From positions 1 through 5,136 of the forward strand of contig JAJXZN010000097.1 in assembly GCA_021780015.1 (NCBI GenBank): a stretch of DNA of 5,136 nucleotides, in the 5' to 3' direction. Below the pieces are notes generated by a model. The model had not been told where the DNA came from. It did no database searches and worked only from the letters and a program-made list of their open reading frames with translations. Position 1 is the stretch's first letter; every line of letters starts with the position of its first letter. The stretch is from Pseudomonadota bacterium. GTDB taxonomy: Bacteria; Pseudomonadota; Alphaproteobacteria; Rhizobiales; Beijerinckiaceae. The translations under genes and the position numbers were made by a program. Below are positions 1-5,136 of this stretch, one piece after another.

Positions 1-642
1 GTACTGCGCGGCAAAAACGAGAAAGCCAAGGCCGATCAAGGCCCCAGCGAGAATGCCGACGCCTGTCCCGGACCAGGTCTTCGACGGCGAAATATGCGGC
101 AGGAATTTCGGGCCGCCGATCAGCCGCCCGCCGAAATAGGCGGCCGCGTCGGTCCCCCAAACAATGGCGAAGAGCCAGCCGATCGACCAGCGCCCGAACG
201 GGAAGGAGCTGCGCAGCGTCAACACGGCAATGAGCAAGGCGCCGGCGTACAAGACGCCCAGCGCCGCCCAGCGCCGCCGCTCCGGTCCCGCCCGATAGCC
301 GGTCACCACTGCCCCGCCTAGCAGGATCAAGGCCCCAAGCGCCGGCGCTTGCGAGCGAACCGCAACCGCCGTCGCGATCAGCGTGTCTGAGCCGAGGAGG
401 AGCTGTGGCGACGGCCGCGCCCCGCCGATGATGCGTTGCCCTTCAAAATCAACGACAAGCGCGGCGATCAGCCAGACGAGGAAAAAGACGATTCCGCCGA
501 GCCACCAGGACAAAGCGGCGACGGCGATCAGCACGGCGGCTGAGCCGAGCCGCGGGCCGAGGTCGGCGAGCCGCGCGCCCAGCGTCGGCGGCGGTCGGGA
601 CCGCGCCGTCGTTACCCCCGACGCCTCTTCGGAATGGCTCAT
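1..642 (-). CDS. cdsA: Phosphatidate cytidylyltransferase (CDP-diglyceride synthase), C-terminus cut by window edge
   Basis: CdsA is an inner-membrane enzyme that converts phosphatidic acid plus CTP to CDP-diacylglycerol and pyrophosphate, the branch point for bacterial phospholipids. The frame starts at an ATG read leftward from 642 and is open for 214 codons to the window edge. Family members are usually about 270-280 residues, so roughly the last quarter is missing, including the PROSITE signature region near the C-terminus. Visible features are a Pro/Arg-rich cytoplasmic N-terminus (residues 1-32), hydrophobic membrane segments at about 34-48, 50-64, 83-93, 98-114, 128-143, 153-168 and 193-212, and the family's conserved block at 162-191 ([12 protein letters not shown], then [11 protein letters not shown]). 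There is no good Shine-Dalgarno sequence. The ATG overlaps the uppS stop (ATGA), so translation is probably coupled to uppS. Identification is strong although the signature proper is off-window. Confidence 0.93.
   Translation of the reverse strand, partial: MSHSEEASGVTTARSRPPPTLGARLADLGPRLGSAAVLIAVAALSWWLGGIVFFLVWLIAALVVDFEGQRIIGGARPSPQLLLGSDTLIATAVAVRSQAPALGALILLGGAVVTGYRAGPERRRWAALGVLYAGALLIAVLTLRSSFPFGRWSIGWLFAIVWGTDAAAYFGGRLIGGPKFLPHISPSKTWSGTGVGILAGALIGLGFLVFAAQY
639..642 (-). promoter_or_regulatory. uppS stop / cdsA start overlap (ATGA)
   Basis: Read on the minus strand the bases are ATGA. The TGA ends uppS and the ATG opens cdsA in another frame. No purine-rich ribosome site stands at normal distance before the cdsA ATG, so re-initiation by ribosomes finishing uppS is the likely mode of translation. 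The overlap is seen directly; the coupling is inferred. Confidence 0.8.
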
Positions 643-1469
643 CGGCCGGGCATAACACTGCCCGGCGGCAAGGTCACGCCGCCGAAGCGGCGTTCGCGGG
701 CAGAAAACTCCTCAAGCGCGGCAGCGAGCGCCGCGCGGTCGAAATCCGGCCAATGAATCGGCAGAAAGACGAATTCGCTATAGGCGGCCTGCCACATCAG
801 GAAATTCGACAACCGCTGCTCGCCGGAGGTGCGGATGATGAGGTCGGGATCGGGAATTCCGGCGGTATCGAGGTGCCGGGCAAAAAAATCTGCGTCGATC
901 TTTGCCGGATCGAGCGTGCCCGCCGCGACTTTCTCGGCGATGAGCCTTGCGGCTGCGGCGATTTCCTGCCGCCCGCCATAATTGAAGGCGACGACGAGAT
1001 TGAGCCCGCTATTGGCGGCGGTGGCGGCTTCCGCCTCCTCCAGCAGCGCCAGGATGTCGGGCTTGAGGTTGGCGCGCGTGCCGATCACTTTGATTTTGAC
1101 GCCGGCGCGGCCGAGTTCGGCGAGATCGTTGCGGATGAAGAGCTTGAGCAGCCCCATGAGATCGCTGATCTCCTCGACCGGGCGGCTCCAATTCTCCGAT
1201 GAGAAACTATAGACCGTAAGATAATCGAGACCGAAATCGATCGCCGCGCGCACCGCCGCCCGCAAAGCCTCGACACCGCGCCGGTGACCCTCGATGCGCG
1301 GCAGGCCGCGGCGCGAGGCCCAGCGGCCATTGCCGTCCATGATAATACCGACATGCCGCGGCACGCGGCCCGGCCAGGTTCCGACTTCCGGTGGCTTCGG
1401 CTGCGAAGCCGCTGTCTGGGGCGTTGTCTGGGCCGGCTTGACGTGCGCTGCAGTCTTGGCGCCGATCAT
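639..1469 (-). CDS. uppS: Undecaprenyl diphosphate synthase (cis-prenyltransferase)
   Basis: UppS condenses isopentenyl diphosphate units onto farnesyl diphosphate in cis to give C55 undecaprenyl diphosphate, the lipid carrier for peptidoglycan and surface polysaccharides. Numbered from the ATG at 1469 (276 aa), the sequence shows the P-loop [12 protein letters not shown] with catalytic Asp45, His62 in [16 protein letters not shown] at 88-97, FNYGGRQEI at 162-170, and the signature [15 protein letters not shown] at 213-227. Arg213, Arg219 and Glu232 match E. coli Arg194, Arg200 and Glu213 at a constant offset of 19. The 38 residues before the core are rich in Ala, Pro, Thr and Lys and look disordered. 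An in-frame TTG at 1529 would give 296 aa but lacks a clear ribosome site, while the ATG has AGGG about 11 nt upstream and GGAG touching it, also not ideal. The gene lies 88 nt downstream of frr and overlaps cdsA by 4 bp. Confidence 0.95.
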   Translation of the reverse strand: MIGAKTAAHVKPAQTTPQTAASQPKPPEVGTWPGRVPRHVGIIMDGNGRWASRRGLPRIEGHRRGVEALRAAVRAAIDFGLDYLTVYSFSSENWSRPVEEISDLMGLLKLFIRNDLAELGRAGVKIKVIGTRANLKPDILALLEEAEAATAANSGLNLVVAFNYGGRQEIAAAARLIAEKVAAGTLDPAKIDADFFARHLDTAGIPDPDLIIRTSGEQRLSNFLMWQAAYSEFVFLPIHWPDFDRAALAAALEEFSARERRFGGVTLPPGSVMPGR

Positions 1470-1557
1470 CTCCGCATCATCCCTGGCTGCAATCCGCCGC
1501 AATGGTTCTCGATTCCGACCCCTGCCCAAAGGCGCCCGGCGCTTTTCGGATCGTCGC

Positions 1558-2118
1558 TCAAATCTGCATAATTTCCTTTTCTTTTGTCGCTAGAGCGACA
1601 TCGATCTCACTGACGTGCTGATCAGTGACCTTTTGCACCTCGCCCGCATGGCGCTTCTCGTCGTCCTCGCTGATCAGCTTGTCTTTCAGCAGGCGCTTCA
1701 AATGATCGATGCCGTCGCGGCGGACATGACGGACCGCGACGCGCGCTTCCTCGGCATAGCGGTGCGCCACCTTCACCATTTCCTTGCGGCGCTGCTCGTT
1801 GAGCTCGGGAATACGGATGCGCAGCGTCTGGCCCTCGGTTACCGGCGAGAGGCCAAGATTCGAATCGCGAATCGCGCGTTCGACGGCGCCGACCATGCCC
1901 TTGTCCCAAACCTGGACCGACAACATCCGCGGCTCCGGCACGCTGATCGTCGCGAGCTGATTGATCGACATCGATTGTCCATAGGCATCGACATGCACCG
2001 GCTCGATCAGGCTGGCCGAGGCGCGCCCCGTCCGCAGTCCGCCAAGCTCATGCTTCAGCGAAGCGATCGCGCCCTGCATGCGGCGCTTCAAATCAGAAAG
2101 ATCGAACTCGTCCGTCAT
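1558..2118 (-). CDS. frr: Ribosome recycling factor
   Basis: RRF acts in the cytosol with EF-G to split the post-termination ribosome so that subunits, mRNA and tRNA can be reused. The protein is 186 aa, against 185 in E. coli, and is full length. Domain I is the three-helix bundle formed by residues 1-30 and about 105-186. Domain II is the beta-rich part at about 31-104. Conserved stretches include LRTGRAS at 28-34, the EQRRKEM region at 108-114, [11 protein letters not shown] at 125-135, [11 protein letters not shown] at 143-153, and the C-terminal KEKEIMQI. Arg133 corresponds to E. coli Arg132, needed for function. The ATG start has CAAGG (minus strand, 2125-2129) with a 6-nt spacer, which supports this start. 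The gene sits between pyrH (311 bp upstream) and uppS (88 bp downstream). A candidate promoter lies in the upstream gap. Confidence 0.97.
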   Translation of the reverse strand: MTDEFDLSDLKRRMQGAIASLKHELGGLRTGRASASLIEPVHVDAYGQSMSINQLATISVPEPRMLSVQVWDKGMVGAVERAIRDSNLGLSPVTEGQTLRIRIPELNEQRRKEMVKVAHRYAEEARVAVRHVRRDGIDHLKRLLKDKLISEDDEKRHAGEVQKVTDQHVSEIDVALATKEKEIMQI

Positions 2119-2181
2119 TTTGAACCTTGCCGGATCGCGATACGTTTGGGCCCCCTCGACCTAACGCACAGAACGCGATCG

Positions 2182-2210
2182 ATTATCGTAATTGGAAGCG
2201 GATGTGTCTG
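2182..2210 (-). promoter_or_regulatory. Candidate sigma70-type promoter for frr-uppS-cdsA
   Basis: On the minus strand, CAGACA (2205-2210) and GATAAT (2182-2187) are separated by exactly 17 bases. They match the -35 TTGACA at 4 of 6 positions and the -10 TATAAT at 5 of 6. A start point near 2175 would give a leader of roughly 55-60 nt before the frr ATG, which is a normal length. The match is modest and could arise by chance, but the position is sensible and the gap is too large for a purely co-transcribed pair. The upstream end touches the inverted repeat at 2209-2237. Confidence 0.3.
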
Positions 2211-2237
2211 CGAAAAATCGGAACTGATCTTTTCGCA
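2209..2237. repeat. Inverted repeat with 8-bp perfect arms
   Basis: TGCGAAAA (2209-2216) is mirrored by TTTTCGCA (2230-2237). Inside the arms, ATC (2217-2219) can also pair with GAT (2226-2228), leaving one bulged C and a 6-base loop (GGAACT). The total is 11 possible pairs. There is no T run after either arm, so it does not look like a simple intrinsic terminator. It could be a protein-binding operator, an mRNA-stabilising hairpin at the pyrH 3' end, or one copy of a dispersed palindromic element. The structure is seen directly; the role is unknown. Confidence 0.6.
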
Positions 2238-2429
2238 TTCCGCTCCCGAAGAAATTTGCGCCGCAGGCCGGCTCGCCACGCCTCCTGCACATCCGCCTTG
2301 CGACACCGGTCCGGCGGGATTGCGGCGGGGGCGGATATGATCACAGAATCTTTCGCTTTGCTATGCTATTTCCCCGCCCGCGCCAAGTTACATACCCAGG
2401 AACTGGCTAAGGAGCGGGCCATGTTACGC

Positions 2430-3152
2430 CTAGGGCGTGACCAGCGTCGCGCGGCCCTTGCCTTGAAGGGCGGCGCAGATGGCGCCTGGTTCCTTGATCG
2501 AAAAAACCAGAATCGGGATTTTCGTCTCTCGGGCCAGGGCGAAAGCGGCCGTGTCCATGATGGCGAGGTTCTTGGCGATCGCCTCGTCATGCGTCAGCGT
2601 TTCGTAGCGCTTGGCATCCGGATTGCGCTTGGGATCGTCGGAGTAGACGCCATCGACCTGCGTCGCCTTCAAGATCACATCGGCCGAAAGTTCCGCCGCC
2701 CGCAAAGCCGCGCCGGTGTCGGTCGTAAAAAACGGATTGCCGGTGCCGCCAGCGAGCACAACGACGCGTCCCTTGCCAAGATGATGCAGCGCCGCTTGGC
2801 GCGAATAAGGCTCGCAGAGCGACGGCATGGCGACGGCGGACAAGGCGCGCGCCGTCTGGCCTTGTTTTTCGATCGCGTGCTCCATAGCGAGCGCATTCAT
2901 GACCGTCGCCAGCATGCCGATCGAATCGGCACGCGCGCGCTCGATGCCTGTCTCGGCCCCGGCAATGCCGCGGAAGAAATTGCCGCCGCCGACGACGACA
3001 CCGGTCTCGACCCCGAGCCGCGCTGCCGCGGCGAGATCGGCGGCAATCGCTTCGACCGTGCGCGCATCAAGCCCGTGGCTCGCCTGGCCCATCAAAGCCT
3101 CGCCTGAAAGCTTGACGACGACCCGCCGCCATTTTGGTTTGTGATTGTTCAT
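2430..3152 (-). CDS. pyrH: Uridylate (UMP) kinase
   Basis: PyrH is the hexameric bacterial UMP kinase of the amino-acid kinase fold. It phosphorylates UMP to UDP with ATP in the cytosol, feeding RNA, DNA and UDP-sugar synthesis, and in the family is typically activated by GTP and inhibited by UTP. At 240 aa it is full length. Motifs are VVVKLSGEAL at 11-20 with Lys14, VVGGGNFFRG at 53-62, DSIGMLATVMNALAME at 76-91 (Asp76 in the UMP site), GGTGNPFFTTDTGA at 135-148, KATQVDGVYSDDP at 162-174 and the C-terminal PILVFSI at 213-219. The ATG leaves the usual short N-terminus before the kinase core. Its ribosome site is weak, with only GGA about 7 nt upstream. It is the first gene of the minus-strand cluster visible here. 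Upstream lies a divergent receptor gene rather than tsf. Confidence 0.97.
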   Translation of the reverse strand: MNNHKPKWRRVVVKLSGEALMGQASHGLDARTVEAIAADLAAAARLGVETGVVVGGGNFFRGIAGAETGIERARADSIGMLATVMNALAMEHAIEKQGQTARALSAVAMPSLCEPYSRQAALHHLGKGRVVVLAGGTGNPFFTTDTGAALRAAELSADVILKATQVDGVYSDDPKRNPDAKRYETLTHDEAIAKNLAIMDTAAFALARETKIPILVFSIKEPGAICAALQGKGRATLVTP

Positions 3153-3271
3153 GGATCGTCCGTCAAAGGCCTCGGCGGCGCCTTTCTAACCGAACAAAGG
3201 CCGGTTCCGAAGCTGAAAACCGCACGTTTCACCAAACTTTCGCAATCGGTGAAGGCCGCGGAAGCCGTCAC

Positions 3272-3286
3272 TGCGCGCTGCGCGCA
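3272..3286. repeat. Perfect GC-rich palindrome
   Basis: TGCGCGC (3272-3278) and GCGCGCA (3280-3286) are perfect inverted arms around a single T. A one-base centre makes a stable RNA hairpin unlikely at full arm length, so a dimeric DNA-binding site is the more natural reading if it has any role. It lies about 120-135 bp upstream of the pyrH ATG. Alternating GC in a GC-rich genome can produce such a word by chance. Confidence 0.4.
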
Positions 3287-3339
3287 AGTTCAAAATTTGG
3301 AAGTCTCAAGCGCCGCGTTTTCCCGGAAACGGCGAGATT

Positions 3340-3371
3340 TTTTCCAAATAGGTCGCGACATTTTCTAAATA
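3340..3371. promoter_or_regulatory. Direct repeat TTTTCYAAATA, 21-bp period; candidate operator
   Basis: TTTTCCAAATA (3340-3350) and TTTTCTAAATA (3361-3371) agree at 10 of 11 bases and start 21 bp apart, which is two helical turns, so both would present the same DNA face. A related word in the opposite orientation, TTCCAAAT on the minus strand, is at 3295-3302. The second copy includes TTCTAAA, which equals one half of the iron-control element bound by Irr in rhizobial relatives, but the matching other half is not present at the right distance. A regulator site for the receptor gene is plausible but unproven; the repeats may also reflect the AT-rich promoter core. Confidence 0.35.
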
Positions 3372-3459
3372 ATATCAATGCTTTACGTGACGATGTTGCG
3401 GGATTGCACTAGCGGCGCCCGGGGCCCGTGTTTACCCTTCGCAATCGAGAAAGCGGCGA

Positions 3460-3482
3460 GGCGGCGGGGATTTAGCGCCGCC
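3460..3482 (+). other. Hairpin in the leader of the receptor gene
   Basis: GGCGGCG (3460-3466) can pair perfectly with CGCCGCC (3476-3482) across a 9-base loop, GGGATTTAG. It ends 30 nt before the receptor ATG and about 20 nt before the G-rich ribosome site, so if transcribed it would be a strong 5'-leader stem without covering the start. I see none of the conserved boxes of a cobalamin riboswitch around it. It may only help mRNA stability. Confidence 0.35.
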
Positions 3483-3512
3483 GCGATCTGCGCTCATGCT
3501 GTGGGGGGATTT

Positions 3513-5136
3513 ATGTCGATTGATCTCGCGCATTCGCGCGCTTTATTTGCATCCGCGTTTCTGGTCGGGTTTTCATCGAGCCTTGTCTTTGTGCCCCGGG
3601 CGCTTGCGCAGCAGGCCGGCGGCGAGCTTCCGACGGTTGAGGTCGTCGCGACGGCGCCGCTTGGCGCCGGCACCAGCGCGTTGAACGTGCCCAACGAAAC
3701 CCAGACCCTCGACAGTCAGCAGATCGAGACTCTCAGTCAAAGCACGATCACCGAGGATATGGCGCGCCGGACGCCCGGCGTCTCGACAACCGATTCGATC
3801 GGCAGTCCTTTGGCCCAATCGCTCAACTTTCGTGGCGAGACCGCTTCGCCGGTACCGGGCACGCCCCAGGGTCTCGCCGTTTATATGAACGGCGTGCGCA
3901 TCAACGAATCCTACGGCGACGTGGTCAATTGGGACCTGATCCCGACCGTTGCGATCGATACCGCGCAGATCGTCACCGGCAATCCGGTCTTCGGCCTCAA
4001 TGCGCTCGCCGGCGCCGTGGTCATGAACATGAAGAACGGCTTCACCTGGCAGGGCACCGAATTCGACCTGCAGGGCGGCAGTGATTACACGGTTCAAGGC
4101 TCGGCCCAATATGGCGTCAACAAGGGCAATTGGGCCTATTACGTCGCGACCGAAGGCGTGCGGACCAACGGCTACCGTTACTTCGGCCAGTCGGATGTCG
4201 AGCGCGCTTATGGCGACGTCGGCTATCGCGCCGAAGGCAACGAAGTCCATTTGAGCATGACGGGGGGCGCCGATGGCCTCGGCGTCGCCGGCTCGACGCC
4301 GCTGATTTTGTCGCAGCAAAACCCGGCCTCGGTTTTTACGACGCCGCAGACGACCAATACGACGGCCGAGATGATCACGCTCTCGGACGAGTCGCACATC
4401 AACGACAAGCTCAAATTCAACGGCGACATCTATTTTCGCAATTACGGCCAGGCGCATGTCGACGGCAACATCAGCAATTTCCAATCCTGCGGCGGCGCGA
4501 CGCTTTGCAACAACGGCAACCCGACCGCCATCCCCGACACCCTGCCCGCCGGCTCGCTCTACGGCGAGATCGACCGCAACTGGACGCATACCGAAAGCAC
4601 CGGCGCCACCGCGCAATTGACCTATGATGACAAAATCTTCGGCCACCACAATACGTTGACAGCCGGCGTCAGCGTCGATCACGGCTGGACGCATTTCGTC
4701 GGCAATAGCGAGATCGGCGCGCTTGCCACGAATTTCGTCGTTACGGGGCTCGGAACCTATATCAACGAGCCGGCCTCCGACGTTTCGCCCGTCAATCTCA
4801 ACGCGCAGAACACCTATCTCGGCATCTATGTGCTCGATGATTTCGACATCACCGATCGGTTGACGCTGCACGCCGGCGCCCGCTTCAACGATGCGCAGAT
4901 CAATCTCAACGATCTGACCGGCGCAAGCCCGAACCTCAACGCAAACAACAATTTCAATCGGATCAATCCCGTCGTCGGCGCGACTTTCAAGATCACGCCG
5001 GACATTTCGGCCTACGCCAGCTATTCGGAGGCCAACCGCGCTCCGACGCCGCTTGAACTTGGCTGCTCAAGCCCCTCGCAGCCCTGCATGATCGACAATT
5101 TCCTCGTGTCCGACCCGCCGCTGAAGCAGGTCGTCG
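3513..5136 (+). CDS. TonB-dependent outer-membrane receptor, C-terminus cut by window edge
   Basis: This is an outer-membrane beta-barrel transporter driven by TonB-ExbB-ExbD, with unidentified ligand (ferric siderophore, heme, cobalamin or other). The 541 visible codons run open to the edge; full proteins of this class are commonly 650-800 aa. Residues 1-32 form a signal peptide with a hydrophobic stretch at about 11-27 and a likely cut after ALA32. A TonB-box-like LPTVEVVAT is at 39-47. The plug spans about 58-175, with SLNFRG at 103-108, LAVYMNGVRI at 121-130 and NPVFGLNALAGAVV at 157-170. Barrel strands follow, including YASYSEANRAPTPLEL at 501-516, the conserved late-barrel motif. There is no N-terminal secretin/STN domain, so FecA-type surface signalling is unlikely. 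Cysteine pairs Cys326/Cys332 and Cys518/Cys525 may form disulfides in extracellular loops. The ATG is preceded by GGGGGG with a 4-nt spacer; GTG at 3501 is a weaker alternative. It is divergent from pyrH. Confidence 0.93.
   Translation, partial: MSIDLAHSRALFASAFLVGFSSSLVFVPRALAQQAGGELPTVEVVATAPLGAGTSALNVPNETQTLDSQQIETLSQSTITEDMARRTPGVSTTDSIGSPLAQSLNFRGETASPVPGTPQGLAVYMNGVRINESYGDVVNWDLIPTVAIDTAQIVTGNPVFGLNALAGAVVMNMKNGFTWQGTEFDLQGGSDYTVQGSAQYGVNKGNWAYYVATEGVRTNGYRYFGQSDVERAYGDVGYRAEGNEVHLSMTGGADGLGVAGSTPLILSQQNPASVFTTPQTTNTTAEMITLSDESHINDKLKFNGDIYFRNYGQAHVDGNISNFQSCGGATLCNNGNPTAIPDTLPAGSLYGEIDRNWTHTESTGATAQLTYDDKIFGHHNTLTAGVSVDHGWTHFVGNSEIGALATNFVVTGLGTYINEPASDVSPVNLNAQNTYLGIYVLDDFDITDRLTLHAGARFNDAQINLNDLTGASPNLNANNNFNRINPVVGATFKITPDISAYASYSEANRAPTPLELGCSSPSQPCMIDNFLVSDPPLKQVV

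Larger units (their letters stand above)
2119..2429. other. pyrH-frr intergenic gap with repeat and candidate promoter
   Basis: These 311 bases separate pyrH from frr and carry no credible gene on either strand. Open frames across the gap run on as antisense shadows of pyrH or frr. It holds an inverted repeat at 2209-2237, a candidate minus-strand promoter at 2182-2210 and a Shine-Dalgarno sequence for frr at 2125-2129. The part closer to pyrH (about 2240-2429) has GC-rich stretches around 2260-2335 and an AT-richer patch at 2340-2375. I see no convincing intrinsic terminator (no stem followed by a T run) after pyrH, so read-through into frr remains possible. Confidence 0.7.
3153..3512. other. 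Divergent intergenic region between pyrH and the TonB-dependent receptor
   Basis: This 360-bp region must carry the 5' control signals for both pyrH (leftward) and the receptor (rightward). Base composition is uneven, with an AT-rich core at about 3336-3384 flanked by GC-rich stretches, which is the usual look of promoter DNA in a GC-rich genome. I tested plausible -35/-10 pairs on both strands and none was good enough to name. It contains the GC palindrome at 3272-3286, repeated TTCCAAAT/TTCTAAAT words at 3295-3371 and a hairpin at 3460-3482. Short open frames starting inside the pyrH 5' end and crossing this region use TTG or GTG starts, overlap pyrH, and look spurious. Confidence 0.7.

Noticed and set aside
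94..658. Several open frames on both strands over the cdsA region
   Set aside because: The cdsA frame, open from 642 to the edge with clear membrane segments and the conserved [10 protein letters not shown]...ISPSKT block, explains the region. The others are shadows.
1526..1546. Imperfect inverted repeat AAAGGCGCC/GGCGCTTTT just after frr as an intrinsic terminator
   Set aside because: The pairing leaves an unpaired base and a very small loop, and only three T follow on the transcribed minus strand. uppS follows directly, so a terminator would also be unexpected. It could cause weak attenuation at most.
1615..2340. 241-codon plus-strand open frame over frr
   Set aside because: It is a shadow of frr extended into the gap. 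The product is rich in Arg, His, Leu and Ala with no domain.
2127..3107. 326-codon plus-strand open frame spanning the pyrH-frr gap and most of pyrH
   Set aside because: It is antisense to pyrH, whose full set of UMP kinase motifs is present. The Arg/Ala/Gly-rich product has no recognisable features. The AGGAG-like sequence before the internal ATG at 2421 is probably chance.
3134..3412. Short plus-strand open frames (from 3134 and 3141) in the divergent spacer
   Set aside because: They begin with TTG or GTG inside the pyrH 5' end, have no ribosome site and give basic low-information peptides.
3381..3512. Cobalamin or other known riboswitch before the receptor
   Set aside because: I could not find the conserved B12-box or other recognisable aptamer motifs. 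Only a simple hairpin is visible.
3573..4871. 432-codon open frame on the minus strand across the receptor gene
   Set aside because: It lies wholly antisense to a convincing TonB receptor with signal peptide, plug and barrel motifs. Its protein is an Asp/Arg/Gly/Val/Ile-rich string with no recognisable domain, typical of the opposite-strand shadow in GC-rich DNA.

Overview
The window looks like chromosomal DNA of a GC-rich alphaproteobacterium, probably of the order Hyphomicrobiales (Rhizobiales). This rests on the gene order pyrH-frr-uppS-cdsA, strong G/C preference at third codon positions, and the style of the proteins. The family (something near Beijerinckiaceae is possible) is inference and cannot be fixed without a search.

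Layout. Positions 1-3152 hold four housekeeping genes on the minus strand. In transcription order they are pyrH (UMP kinase, 2430-3152), frr (ribosome recycling factor, 1558-2118), uppS (undecaprenyl diphosphate synthase, 639-1469, with a possible longer start at 1529) and cdsA (phosphatidate cytidylyltransferase, from 642 to beyond the window edge; only its first 214 codons are present). uppS and cdsA overlap by an ATGA stop/start. pyrH and frr are separated by an unusually roomy 311-bp gap that contains an inverted repeat and a candidate promoter for frr-uppS-cdsA. Positions 3153-3512 are a 360-bp divergent intergenic region with an AT-rich core, repeated TTCCAAAT/TTCTAAAT words, a GC palindrome and a 5'-leader hairpin. 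From 3513 to the right edge, on the plus strand, runs the first 541 codons of a TonB-dependent outer-membrane receptor with signal peptide, TonB box, plug and part of the barrel.

How the genes work together. The minus-strand cluster is the familiar translation and envelope block: PyrH makes UDP, Frr recycles ribosomes, UppS makes the C55 lipid carrier for peptidoglycan and O-antigen, and CdsA makes CDP-diacylglycerol for phospholipids. The receptor is unrelated in function (energised uptake of an unidentified ligand). It stands where tsf would be expected in many relatives, so the conserved rpsB-tsf-pyrH block is interrupted or rearranged here.

I found no sign of a previously undescribed multi-gene system. 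The items most worth checking are the intergenic repeats, the putative operator words upstream of the receptor, and the receptor's ligand. The receptor reading frame is easy to miss because it has no stop inside the window, while a 432-codon open frame on the opposite strand, which I reject as a shadow, covers most of it.
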